The translations under genes and the position numbers were made by a program. Positions 49,937 to 58,197 of a stretch of 64,000 nt of DNA are shown piece by piece (positions within the stretch are counted from its first letter, which is position 1; each line of letters starts with the position of its first letter). The stretch covers positions 8,762 through 72,761 of the forward strand of contig NZ_KB903837.1 in the NCBI RefSeq assembly GCF_000379825.1. Reading direction: 5' to 3'. The stretch comes from Longispora albida DSM 44784. Its GTDB lineage: Bacteria; Actinomycetota; Actinomycetes; Mycobacteriales; Micromonosporaceae. The notes beneath the pieces were generated by a model. The model worked only from the letters and a program-made list of their open reading frames with translations. It did not search any database and was not told the DNA's origin.

Positions 49937-51313
49937 TTGGCACACGTCGTAGTCATCGGCGGGGGTATCGCCGGGTTGACGGCCGCCTACCGGCTCCGCC
50001 AGCGCGACCCCGGGTGCCGGATCACGCTGATCGAGCAGGCGCCCGAGCCGGGCGGGAAGCTGCGGGCGGGTTCGCTGGCCGGGGTGCGTGTCGAGGCTGG
50101 TGCCGAGGCTTTCCTGGTACGGGACCCTGCGGTCGCCGACCTCGCGGCCGAGCTGGGCCTGGCGGTCGTGCACCCGGCCCGGGTACCGGCGGCGCTCGCC
50201 CTCGGTGGCCGGCTGCTGCCGATCCCGGCCGGGACGCTCGTCGGTGTGCCCGCGGACACTTCGGCACTCGGGGATGTGGCCACTGCCACGCCGGAGCCGG
50301 CGACGACCGGCCCGCTGCTCGCGGCCGGGCAGGACGTGTCGGTGGGGGAGCTGGTCCGGGCGCGGTACGGCTCGGAGGTGGTCGACCGGCTCGTCGACCC
50401 GATGCTCGGTGGCGTGTACGCGGGCCGGGCCGACGGGCTCTCCCTCGCGACCACGCTGCCCACGCTGGCGGCTGCCGCCCGGACTCATGACACGCTGGCC
50501 GGTGCCGTGCGCGCCGCGCTGGGTACGAGTGCAGGCCCGGCCACCGGCCTCGCTGCGGGAGCCGGGGCGGCACCGAGCCCCAAGCCGATCTTCGGGACGA
50601 TCGAGGGCGGGATGTCTGCCCTGGTCAGCGCCCTGGTGGACGCGGCCGGCGCCGATCTGCGCCTCGGCCTGCCGGTGCGCGGCCTGCATCGGACGGCCAG
50701 CGGCTGGCGGCTCGTGATCGGGGCCACGCGGTCCCCGGAAACCCTCGAAGCCGATGCCGTGATCCTCGCCGTCCCGGCCCGCCCGGCCGCCCGGCTACTG
50801 CACGAGGTGAGCCCGGAGGCGGCCGCCGAGGTCGGCGTACTCGACTACGCGAGCGTCGCGCTGGTCGCTCTGGCGCTGCCCGGGGTGGTCATGCCGGAGC
50901 TGTCGGGCTTCCTCGTACCGGCGCCGGAGGGCTTCGCCACCAAGGCCGTCACCTTCATCGACCAGAAGTGGCCGCATCTGGCGGCCCCGGACCTGGCGCT
51001 CGTCCGGGCCTCGGTCGGCAGGTACGGCGACGAGCGGGTCCTCCAGCGCCCCGACGGGGACCTGGTCAGCCTGGTCCGCACCGAACTGGCCGTGCTGCTG
51101 GGCCGCGACCTCCCGGTACCGGTCGACGCGACCGTCCGGCGCTGGGGCGGGGCGCTGCCGCAGTACGCCCCGGGTCACCTCGACCGGGTCCGCCGGGCCC
51201 GCGAGGCTCTGGCCGGCCTGCCGCTGGCCCTGGCCGGCGCGGCGTACGACGGAGTGGGCATCCCGGCCTGCGTCCGGTCGGCCGGGAGGGCAGCCGAGCA
51301 GATTCTCCACTGA
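49937..51313 (+). CDS. hemG: Protoporphyrinogen/coproporphyrinogen oxidase (HemY/CgoX type)
   Basis: The 458 residue flavoprotein has the FAD dinucleotide motif HVVVIGGGIAGLTAAYRLRQRDPGCRITLIEQAPEPGGKLR, VEAGAEAFLVRDPAVADLAAELGL, DRLVDPMLGGVYAGRADGLSL, and the C-terminal GAAYDGVGIPACVRSAGRAAEQIL. In actinobacteria it oxidises coproporphyrinogen III to coproporphyrin III for the HemQ pathway. The start is a TTG with GAGGAGG upstream. A MerR gene follows, then hemQ. Confidence 0.93.
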   Translation: MAHVVVIGGGIAGLTAAYRLRQRDPGCRITLIEQAPEPGGKLRAGSLAGVRVEAGAEAFLVRDPAVADLAAELGLAVVHPARVPAALALGGRLLPIPAGTLVGVPADTSALGDVATATPEPATTGPLLAAGQDVSVGELVRARYGSEVVDRLVDPMLGGVYAGRADGLSLATTLPTLAAAARTHDTLAGAVRAALGTSAGPATGLAAGAGAAPSPKPIFGTIEGGMSALVSALVDAAGADLRLGLPVRGLHRTASGWRLVIGATRSPETLEADAVILAVPARPAARLLHEVSPEAAAEVGVLDYASVALVALALPGVVMPELSGFLVPAPEGFATKAVTFIDQKWPHLAAPDLALVRASVGRYGDERVLQRPDGDLVSLVRTELAVLLGRDLPVPVDATVRRWGGALPQYAPGHLDRVRRAREALAGLPLALAGAAYDGVGIPACVRSAGRAAEQILH

Positions 51314-51321
51314 GGATGGTG

Positions 51322-51343
51322 TTGACTCTCCACCGGCGGGAGA
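51322..51343 (+). promoter_or_regulatory. Candidate MerR-type operator/promoter
   Basis: A TTGACT -35-like hexamer (51322-51327) overlaps the dyad TCTCC-ACCGGCG-GGAGA (51327-51343) directly upstream of the merR-type gene. MerR regulators typically bind such dyads beside the -35. No clear -10 is seen before the ribosome-binding site. Confidence 0.35.
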
Positions 51344-51358
51344 CCGGAGGGTGGTCGC

Positions 51359-52297
51359 ATGGACGGCGAGCAGGAGTTCTACAGCATCGGGGACCTGGCC
51401 CGGCGGACCGGCATGCCGGTCAAGACGATCAGGTTCTACTCCGATACCGGGCTCCTGCCGCCGGCCGGCCGTAGCCACGCTGGCTACCGCCGGTACGACC
51501 TGGACGCCCTCGCGCGCCTCGACCTGGTGCGCACCCTGCGGGAGCTCGGCCTCGGCCTTGCCGACATCCGCACGGTGCTCGACCGGGAGCGGAGTATCGC
51601 CGAGGTCGCGGCACTGCACGCCGAGGCGATCGGCGCGCAGATCAACGTGCTGCGGTTGCGCCGGGCCGTGCTGCGGGCGGTCGCCAAGCGGGGATCAGAC
51701 CCGAAGGAGATCAACCTCATGAGCAAGCTGGCTCAGCTGTCCGCTGTGGAACGCAAGCGGATCATCGAGAACTTCCACGACGAGACGTTCGACGGTCTCG
51801 ACATCCACCCCGACTTCGCGGCCAAGTTCCGCGGGGTCGTGCCGGAGCTGCCCGACGACCCGACCGCCGACCAGGCCGAGGCGTGGATCGAGCTGGCAGA
51901 GCTGGTCGCCGACCCGGGCTTCCGGGCGCGGGTCCGGCGGATGGCGCAGGTCCACAACGACACCCGCAAGTCCGGCGAGCACCAGGCGGCGTACGAGGGC
52001 TGCGCCAGGGCCGGTGCCCAGCTCGGCGAGCGCAGCGTCGCCGCTGTCGAGGCAGGCGTCGACCCGGCGGGCCCCGAGGGGCAGGCCATCGTCACCGAGC
52101 TGGTCGCGCTGTTCCTGGAAGGGCACGGTGGCCAGGACACGCCCGAGTTCCGGGCCTGGCTCGCCTGCCAGATCGAGGAGGGCTCCGACCAGCGGGTCGA
52201 CCGGTACTGGCGGCTGATCAGCCGGATCAACGGCTGGCCGCCCCGCGAGTCCCGGCACGACCACTGGGACTGGATGCTCGCCGCGCTGCGTACCTGA
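51359..52297 (+). CDS. MerR family transcriptional regulator with large effector domain
   Basis: The 312 residue product has a MerR N-terminus, [68 protein letters not shown], with the HTH, wing and dimer helix. The C-terminal 190 residues are all-alpha and acidic ([47 protein letters not shown]) and hold an unidentified sensor domain. The ATG has GGAGG 8 nt upstream. Position between hemG and hemQ makes a haem- or redox-related signal a guess only. Confidence 0.9.
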   Translation: MDGEQEFYSIGDLARRTGMPVKTIRFYSDTGLLPPAGRSHAGYRRYDLDALARLDLVRTLRELGLGLADIRTVLDRERSIAEVAALHAEAIGAQINVLRLRRAVLRAVAKRGSDPKEINLMSKLAQLSAVERKRIIENFHDETFDGLDIHPDFAAKFRGVVPELPDDPTADQAEAWIELAELVADPGFRARVRRMAQVHNDTRKSGEHQAAYEGCARAGAQLGERSVAAVEAGVDPAGPEGQAIVTELVALFLEGHGGQDTPEFRAWLACQIEEGSDQRVDRYWRLISRINGWPPRESRHDHWDWMLAALRT

Positions 52298-52362
52298 GCC
52301 GCCGCGTCACAGCGGGGCGAGGCGGCGGGGGCTCGCCGGGGCGTACCGGGCAAGATGGGGGT

Positions 52363-53061
52363 ATGACCAACCCGAACGCTTCCCGGATCAAGGAACTCAA
52401 CGAGACCATCCGGTACACCGCCTGGTCGGTGTTCAAGGCCACCGCCCCGCTGCCGGCCTTCCGTGAGGAAGCCGCCGCCGAGGTGGAGGAGGTCTTCGCG
52501 CAGTTCGCGGAGAAGGATCTGACCATCCGGGGCACGTACGAGGTCTCCGGGCTGCGGGCCGACGCCGACCTGCTGGTCTGGTGGCACGCGCCGGACAGCG
52601 ACACCATCCAGGACGCGTGGGCGGCGTTCCGGCACACGAAGCTGGGCCGGGTGCTGACCCCGGTGTGGTCGCAGTTCGCGCTGCACCGGCCGGCCGAGTT
52701 CAACAAGAGCCACATCCCGGCGTTCCTGTCGGGCGAGGAGCCGCGCAAGTACGTCTGCGTGTACCCGTTCGTCCGCTCCTACGAGTGGTACCTGCTGCCG
52801 GACGACGAGCGGCGGGCGATGCTGTCCGAGCACGGCAAGATGGCCCGTGAGTACCCGGATGTCCGGACCAACACCGTGGCCAGCTTCGCGCTCGGCGACT
52901 ACGAGTGGATGCTGGCGTTCGAGGCCGACGAGCTGCACCGGATCGTCGACCTGATGCGTCACCTGCGGGCCTCGGACGCGCGCCGTCACGTCCGTGAGGA
53001 GATCCCGTTCTACACCGGCCGGCGCCGCCCGCTGGCCGAGATCGTCGCGGCTCTTCCGTAG
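52363..53061 (+). CDS. hemQ: Hydrogen-peroxide-dependent haem synthase (coproheme decarboxylase)
   Basis: The 232 residue product is chlorite-dismutase-like: [116 protein letters not shown]. The [10 protein letters not shown] segment holds the catalytic Tyr of actinobacterial HemQ, and the His in KMAREYP context region binds iron. It decarboxylates coproheme to haem b. The start is the ATG at 52363, after CAAGAT. Confidence 0.96.
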   Translation: MTNPNASRIKELNETIRYTAWSVFKATAPLPAFREEAAAEVEEVFAQFAEKDLTIRGTYEVSGLRADADLLVWWHAPDSDTIQDAWAAFRHTKLGRVLTPVWSQFALHRPAEFNKSHIPAFLSGEEPRKYVCVYPFVRSYEWYLLPDDERRAMLSEHGKMAREYPDVRTNTVASFALGDYEWMLAFEADELHRIVDLMRHLRASDARRHVREEIPFYTGRRRPLAEIVAALP

Positions 53062-53075
53062 CGGACCCGGGGCGG

Positions 53076-53848
53076 TCAGCCGAGCGTCACGAGCGCCAGG
53101 CTGGCCGCCACGGTCACGGCGGCGACCAGGGCGGCCATCCGCAGGCCGTACCGGACGAGTTCCGGCTCCTCGCCGTCCCGCGCGCCGCCCGAGATGGCCA
53201 GCACGAGCAGCACGATCGGCATCGACGCGAACACGGCGTGCCCGGCGGTGCTGTTCTGGATGGCGGCGAAGGCCAGCGGCTCGCCCACCCCGGTACCAAG
53301 TGTGGTCTGCATGGTCATCATGAGCGCGTTACCACCCACATTGGACCCGGTGAGGTAGCCGGACACCATGCCGAGCAGCGGCGCGGCCCCGGCCAGCGCC
53401 AGCACGCTCGACGACGGCAGCGCGGCCCCGATCGCCTGGATCATGCCGCTGCCCACCATGAGCTGGGCCATCACCGTGAATCCGGCCAGGGCCAGCACCG
53501 GCTTGTACCCGCGCAGGACCGTCGCCTTCAACGCCGGCCCGGCCAGCCTGCCCCCGCCGAGGATCAGCACCGTCGCGCCGAGCGCCAGCCCCGGCGAGCT
53601 CAGCGGGGCGAAGGACACGCCGCCGGCCTTGATCGCCAGAGCCGACACCGGAACGCCTGCGAACGGCAGCATCCGGATCAGGAACACCAGCCCGAGCACG
53701 ATCGCGTAGGGCCGGACGGCCGCCCACGGCGGGGCACTGACCGAGGCCCCGTGCCCCTTGCCGAACAGCAGCAGCCCGGCGGCTGTGGTCACGACCCCGG
53801 CCAGGATGCCGGCCGGACCCTTACAGGCATCGATCCAGTGGTCAAGTC
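53076..53848 (-). pseudogene. L-lactate permease (LctP) remnant, N-terminal half missing
   Basis: The open frame encodes only the C-terminal portion of an LctP-type permease: AAVRPYAIVLGLVFLIRMLP, FAPLSSPGLALGATVLILGG, YLTGSNVGGNALMMTMQTTLG and AAIQNSTAGHAVFASMP. Full-length LctP proteins have about 550 residues; about 250 remain here. Family-like sequence continues upstream of the first possible GTG start (53792) right up to the stop codon of the acetyltransferase gene at 53849 and then ends, which suggests a deletion or rearrangement breakpoint. A functional short transporter cannot be excluded. Confidence 0.65.
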
Positions 53849-54316
53849 CTAAAAGGACGGAGCGATTGTGAGGCTGTCCACATTGGGCGCATTACTGATC
53901 ATGGGAACGTGCGGGATATCATCCTCCAGGAATTCCGGCCCGCAGACGGTGAAACCGTGCCGCAGGTAGAGCTTGACCGCGCCGGTCTGCGCGTTGAGGA
54001 CGAAAGTCCGGCCTGGCCCCGTCGCCAGCGCCGCCTCCATCAGCCCGTCGGCCACGCCCTTGCCCCGCCACGCCGGATCGACCACGACCCGGCCGATCCG
54101 CAGCGTCCCGTCCGGCTCCTCCAGCACCCGCAGGTAACCCGCGATCTCCCCGGCCTCGCCCGCGTAGACGTGCCGGGTGCCCCGCTCGGTGTCGCGGCCG
54201 TCGAAATCCAGGTAGACGCAGTTCTGCTCGACGACGAACACGGCGGAGCGCAGCCGGAGCACGGAGTACAGAATGTAGGGGTCCAGATCCCCGAAGAGGC
54301 AGGTCTTGATGATCAC
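53849..54316 (-). CDS. ElaA-type GNAT acetyltransferase
   Basis: The 155 residue product starts at GTG (MIIKTCLFGDLDPYILYSVLRLRSAVFVVEQNCVYLDFDGRD), the diagnostic ElaA N-terminus, and has YLRVLEEPDGTLRIGRVVVDPAWRGKGVADGLMEAAL with the acetyl-CoA loop. Substrate unknown. Its start codon overlaps the start of the divergent acyl-CoA synthetase gene by 8 bp. Downstream it abuts the truncated lactate permease. Confidence 0.88.
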   Translation of the reverse strand: MIIKTCLFGDLDPYILYSVLRLRSAVFVVEQNCVYLDFDGRDTERGTRHVYAGEAGEIAGYLRVLEEPDGTLRIGRVVVDPAWRGKGVADGLMEAALATGPGRTFVLNAQTGAVKLYLRHGFTVCGPEFLEDDIPHVPMISNAPNVDSLTIAPSF

Positions 54317-55601
54317 GAGCCGAGAGTACTTCCTGCCCGCCCTGAACGGGACGTTCCCTGACAAGCCGGACGCCGTCCGGGCCGGGGGTGAGCAGGTCTC
54401 CTGGGCGCGGCTGCGGGAGCGCGCCGAGCGCACGCCGCTCGCGCCGGCCATCGCGGTCATCGCCCGCCCCGATCTGGACACCATCGCCGCCATCACCGGC
54501 GCGATCCTGGCCGGCGTCGCCGTCGTGCCGATCCCGCCCGACTCCGGCCCGCTCGAACGCGAGCACATCCTCACCGACTCCGGAGCCGGCCTGCTCATCG
54601 ACGGCACCGAGGTGACCGAGCTGCCCGGCGGGAAAGATCCGGACGCCGCGCTGCTCCTCTACACCAGCGGCACGACCGGCGCTCCCAAGGGCGTGCGGCT
54701 GGGCCTCGACGCGCTGGCCGCCGGGCTCGACGGCCTGGCCGGGGCCTGGCAGTGGACCGCCGGCGACACGCTCGTCCACGGACTGCCGCTCTTCCACGTG
54801 CACGGCCTGGTCCTCGGTGTGCTGGGCGCGCTGCGTACCGGCTCCCGGCTCGTGCACACCGGCAAGCCCACGCCGCAGGCATACGCCCAGGCCCAGGGCA
54901 CCCTCTATTTCGGTGTACCCACGGTGTGGTCCCGCGTCTGCGCCGAGCCTTCCGCCGCTGCGGCACTCCGCCCGGCCCGGCTGCTCGTGTCGGGCAGCGC
55001 CGCCCTGCCGTCCACTGTGTTCACCGCGCTCGAAGGGCTGACCGGCCACCGGCCCGTCGAGCGGTACGGCATGACGGAAACCCTGATCACGATCAGCGCC
55101 CGGGCTGACGGCGACCGCCGCCCCGGCCACGTCGGTACCCCGCTGCCCGGCGTGCTGACCCGGCTGACCGCCGAGGGCGAGCTGGAGATCGGCGGGCCGA
55201 CGCTGTTCGGCGGGTACCTGAACCGGCCGTCTCCGTTCACTGTGGACGGCTGGTTCCCGACGGGGGACATCGCGGCGGTGGAGGACGGGCAGTACCGGAT
55301 CGTCGGCCGCGCCTCCACCGACCTGATCAAGACAGGTGGCTTCCGGGTCGGGGCCGGAGAGGTGGAGAACGCGCTCCTCTGCCACCCCCGGGTGCGCGAG
55401 GCGGCCGTGATCGGCGTACCCGACGACGACCTCGGTCAGGCCATCGTCGCGTACGTGGTCGGCGAGGACGTGACAGAAAGGGAACTGATCGATTTCGTGG
55501 CCGGCCAGCTGTCGGTACACAAAAGGCCGCGCAAGGTCCGCATCGTCGCTGACCTGCCCAGGAACGCACTCGGTAAAGTCCAGAAGCAGCAGCTTCGCTG
55601 A
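54309..55601 (+). CDS. AMP-forming acyl-CoA synthetase (malonyl-CoA-synthetase-like)
   Basis: The 430 residue product has the adenylation motifs LLLYTSGTTGAPKGVRLG (A3), RYGMTETLITISARADG (A5), YRIVGRASTDLIKTGGFRVGAGEVENALLCHP (A7/A8) and the catalytic Lys in LPRNALGKVQKQQL (A10). It activates a carboxylic acid as acyl-AMP and transfers it to CoA. Its compact size resembles MatB-like enzymes of streptomycetes, but the acid is not certain. The ATG at 54309 overlaps the divergent ElaA-type gene start. Confidence 0.9.
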   Translation: MITSREYFLPALNGTFPDKPDAVRAGGEQVSWARLRERAERTPLAPAIAVIARPDLDTIAAITGAILAGVAVVPIPPDSGPLEREHILTDSGAGLLIDGTEVTELPGGKDPDAALLLYTSGTTGAPKGVRLGLDALAAGLDGLAGAWQWTAGDTLVHGLPLFHVHGLVLGVLGALRTGSRLVHTGKPTPQAYAQAQGTLYFGVPTVWSRVCAEPSAAAALRPARLLVSGSAALPSTVFTALEGLTGHRPVERYGMTETLITISARADGDRRPGHVGTPLPGVLTRLTAEGELEIGGPTLFGGYLNRPSPFTVDGWFPTGDIAAVEDGQYRIVGRASTDLIKTGGFRVGAGEVENALLCHPRVREAAVIGVPDDDLGQAIVAYVVGEDVTERELIDFVAGQLSVHKRPRKVRIVADLPRNALGKVQKQQLR

Positions 55602-55617
55602 TCTGGCGGGTGTGCCG

Positions 55618-55623
55618 TAGGCT
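55618..55623 (+). promoter_or_regulatory. -10 element of a leaderless promoter (beta-helix gene)
   Basis: TAGGCT ends 8 nt before the GTG at 55632. Confidence 0.5.
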
Positions 55624-55631
55624 TGGCGGCC

Positions 55632-56744
55632 GTGGATAGTGAAATTCACGCCGGTGATAACGGAGACCCCGCCAGCGAGCCGCCGCCGGCGCACAGAGAC
55701 CGCAAAAGCCGGAATTTCTGGATCTGGGCCAGCGCCGTCGCCGCGATTCTCGCAGTCGCCGCGACGGCGGGTGTTTATCTGGTACTGAAAGATGATTCCA
55801 CGGGTTTGCCCGGTGCGGCCGAGTCGGCCACCGTCACACCGGACAGCCGGCCGGGCAACGGCGCGGCCCCCGCGCCTTCCGAGTCGGGCAAGGGCTCGGT
55901 GGGCACGAAGCCCAGTACTTCCCCCAAGCCCTCCGGCACGGCCAAGCCCCCGGCGTCCGCACTGGACTACTGGCCGAGCGAGGCCAACACCGGAGTCCCG
56001 AAGGGCACGGCGCTCAAGCCCTCCGGCAGCATCACGGTCACCAAGTCCGGCACCGTGATCGAAGGCCTTGAGGTCACCGGCTGCATCACCATCAAGACCA
56101 GCAACGTGACGATCCGCAAGACGAAGATCAACGCGGTCGGATGCGGCGTCAAGACGGACCTCGAAGGCACCTACAAGAACGTGCTCGTCGAGGACGTCGA
56201 GATCGACGGCAAGGGCGACCTGAAGCTGTGGCTGATCGGCTGGACCGGCTTCACCTGCCGCCGCTGCTACCTGCACGGCGGGTTCTCCGGCGCGCACCCC
56301 CGGTCCAACACGGTCATCGAGGACTCGTACATCATCACGACCTCGCCCGGCGGCTCGTCCGAGGGACGGCACCTGTCGGGGATCGGCTTCCACGGCGGCA
56401 AGGGCATGGTCATCCGGCACAACCGGGTCGAGTGCCCGGTCGACGGCTGCTCGGCGGCCCTGTCCCTGTACGGGAACTTCGAGCTCGTCGAGGACGTGCT
56501 GGTCGAGGACAACTACTTCCACGGCGGCTCCTACTGCACCTACGCCGGCAGCGTGCAGAGCAAGCCCTTCCCGTACGCGAAGAACGTCCGGTACCTCAAC
56601 AACGCCTTCTCGAAGATGGGCGTCGAGCCCTTCCCGAAGTGCGGCCGGCACGGGCCGGTCACCTCGTACGAGCACGGCAACGGCAACGAGTGGACCGGCA
56701 ACTACTGGTTCGACGAGAAGAAGACCCCGATTACGATCAAGTGA
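55632..56744 (+). CDS. Membrane-anchored right-handed beta-helix protein
   Basis: The 370 residue product has a short cytoplasmic start, one membrane helix (about 29-52, FWIWASAVAAILAVAATAGVYLVL), a Pro/Ser/Lys linker and a beta-helix domain of about 250 residues with repeated strands such as GTVIEGLEVTGCITIKTSNVTIRKTKI, YKNVLVEDVEIDG and HPRSNTVIEDSYII. The fold is shared by polysaccharide lyases and polymer-binding proteins; several Cys could form disulphides outside the cell. GTG 55632 is preferred over TTG 55623 because of the -10 element. Its stop overlaps the next start (TGATG). Confidence 0.82.
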   Translation: MDSEIHAGDNGDPASEPPPAHRDRKSRNFWIWASAVAAILAVAATAGVYLVLKDDSTGLPGAAESATVTPDSRPGNGAAPAPSESGKGSVGTKPSTSPKPSGTAKPPASALDYWPSEANTGVPKGTALKPSGSITVTKSGTVIEGLEVTGCITIKTSNVTIRKTKINAVGCGVKTDLEGTYKNVLVEDVEIDGKGDLKLWLIGWTGFTCRRCYLHGGFSGAHPRSNTVIEDSYIITTSPGGSSEGRHLSGIGFHGGKGMVIRHNRVECPVDGCSAALSLYGNFELVEDVLVEDNYFHGGSYCTYAGSVQSKPFPYAKNVRYLNNAFSKMGVEPFPKCGRHGPVTSYEHGNGNEWTGNYWFDEKKTPITIK

Positions 56745-57295
56745 TGACCCGGTACGCGGCCCTGCTCAGGGGCATCAACGTCGGCGGCAACAAGAAGATC
56801 GCGATGGCTGACCTGCGCAGGCTGCTGGCCGCCCTCGGGTACTCCGAGCCCGCCACCCTGCTCCAGAGCGGCAACGCGGTGTTCGGCAGCGAGGAGACCG
56901 ACCCGGCCAGGCTCGCCGCGGCCCTGGAGAAGGGCATCGCCAGCGAACTCGGCCACGAGGTCGGCTGCCTCGTCCTCACAGCAGCCGACCTGCACCGGGT
57001 CATCGACGCGAACCCGATGCCGGACAAGGCCGCCGAGAACGGCTCCCGGTACCTCGTGACCTTCCTGTCGGCCCCGCCGGAGCCGGAGCGCTTCGCCGAC
57101 ATCGACCGCGACGAGTACCTGCCGAACACCTTCGCCTTCGGCACCCGCGAGATCTACTCCTGGTACCCGGAGGGGATCAGCGCGACGAAGCTCTCCGAGC
57201 TGGTCGGCCAGAAGAAGCGCTACGCCCCCGGCGTGGTCGCCACGGCCCGCAACTGGAACACGGTCACCAAGCTCCTCGCGCTGCTGGAGAGCTAA
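56744..57295 (+). CDS. DUF1697 family protein
   Basis: The 183 residue product has the DUF1697 pattern: RYAALLRGINVGGNKKIAMADLRRLLAALGYSEPATLLQSGNAVFGSEE, FLSAPPEPERF and the C-terminal IYSWYPEGISATKLSELVGQKKRYAPGVVATARNWNTVTKLLALL. The family fold is ferredoxin-like and its role is unknown. It is coupled to the beta-helix gene by a one-base overlap. Its stop codon overlaps that of the convergent P-loop/HIT gene by 3 bp. Confidence 0.93.
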   Translation: MTRYAALLRGINVGGNKKIAMADLRRLLAALGYSEPATLLQSGNAVFGSEETDPARLAAALEKGIASELGHEVGCLVLTAADLHRVIDANPMPDKAAENGSRYLVTFLSAPPEPERFADIDRDEYLPNTFAFGTREIYSWYPEGISATKLSELVGQKKRYAPGVVATARNWNTVTKLLALLES

Positions 57296-58197
57296 CGGAT
57301 CGGCGCGCCGGAGCTGACGTGGAAGTGCAGGTGCTTGGAATCCTGGTACCTGCCCAGATTCGTCTGGACCGACGCCGCCCCGTGCTCCCGGTTGACCTGG
57401 CCGGCGACCTGCCGGACGACCGCGAGGACGGCGAGCAGCCCCTCGTCTCCGGCGTCACCAAGGTCCACAAGGGACGGGACGTGCCGCTTCGGTACGACGA
57501 CGATGTGCACGGGCCAGTACGGCCGGGTGTGGTGGAAGGCGAGCACGTCGTCCGTCTCGGCGACGACCTTCACGGGTGTCCGGCCGCTGAGCGCCTCGTC
57601 GCAGTAGAAGTCGGTCGTGCCGGTGACGTGGGAGACCAGGGCACCGGCGGCCGTCCCGAGCGGGTCGCCTGCCGTGCTGTCCACGACGACCAGCTCCCAG
57701 GGCTGGGCGCGCAGCCCTGCCAGCGTGATCGCCCGCTCCCGTTCGAGGGCCTCGCACCAGCCGTCGCCTTCGCGCTCGATCGCGCGGGCCGGGGCGGCCG
57801 GCGGCTTCCCGTCCAGGTACACGATGGCGGGTTTCAAGGGGGTGAGCAGTGAGCTGAGGCTGGACAGGAAGCTGCTGATCGCGGCCTCGGAGTGCCCCCA
57901 CGCGACCAGTGAGGCCGTGAAGGGCGCGAGCGCGTCGGTCAGCAGCACGTCGGGCGGGTCGGCCAGCACCGCCTCGACATGGCCGGCCATCGCGGACAGG
58001 ATCGTGGCAGGCGCGATCCGGCCCGTCTCCCTGAACTCGGCGGCGAGCGCCGCGAACTCTGGCCGGCTGAGGATCTCCTCCTCGCGGAAATGATCGACGC
58101 GGAGCCCGAGCCCGGACCAGTGCGCGGCGAGCCCGTCGCACAAGGTCGTCTTCCCGATACCCGGTGCGGAACCAGCGACAGCGATCAGGACAGTCAT
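57292..58197 (-). CDS. P-loop NTPase/kinase fused to a HIT domain
   Basis: The 301 residue product begins TVLIAVAGSAPGIGKTTLCDGLAAHW with a Walker A loop (GSAPGIGKTT, 9-18). Residues to about 190 form a nucleoside-kinase-like P-loop domain (REEEILSRPEFAALAAEFRETGRI, ELVVVDSTAGDP). From about 196 a HIT domain follows (DFYCDEALSGRTPVKVVAETDDVLAFHHTRPYWPVHIVVVPKRHVPSLVDL) with the HLHFHV catalytic triad at 289-294. HIT proteins cleave or transfer nucleotidyl groups. The start overlaps the AlkZ-like gene stop (ATGA), so the two genes are coupled. Confidence 0.85.
   Translation of the reverse strand: MTVLIAVAGSAPGIGKTTLCDGLAAHWSGLGLRVDHFREEEILSRPEFAALAAEFRETGRIAPATILSAMAGHVEAVLADPPDVLLTDALAPFTASLVAWGHSEAAISSFLSSLSSLLTPLKPAIVYLDGKPPAAPARAIEREGDGWCEALERERAITLAGLRAQPWELVVVDSTAGDPLGTAAGALVSHVTGTTDFYCDEALSGRTPVKVVAETDDVLAFHHTRPYWPVHIVVVPKRHVPSLVDLGDAGDEGLLAVLAVVRQVAGQVNREHGAASVQTNLGRYQDSKHLHFHVSSGAPIR

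Noticed and set aside
53919-56675. A 918-codon open frame on the minus strand spanning the ElaA-type, acyl-CoA synthetase and beta-helix genes
   Set aside because: It is antisense to three genes with clear family motifs. Its composition (Arg/Gly/Asp/Val-rich, no motif) is what high GC at third positions produces on the opposite strand.
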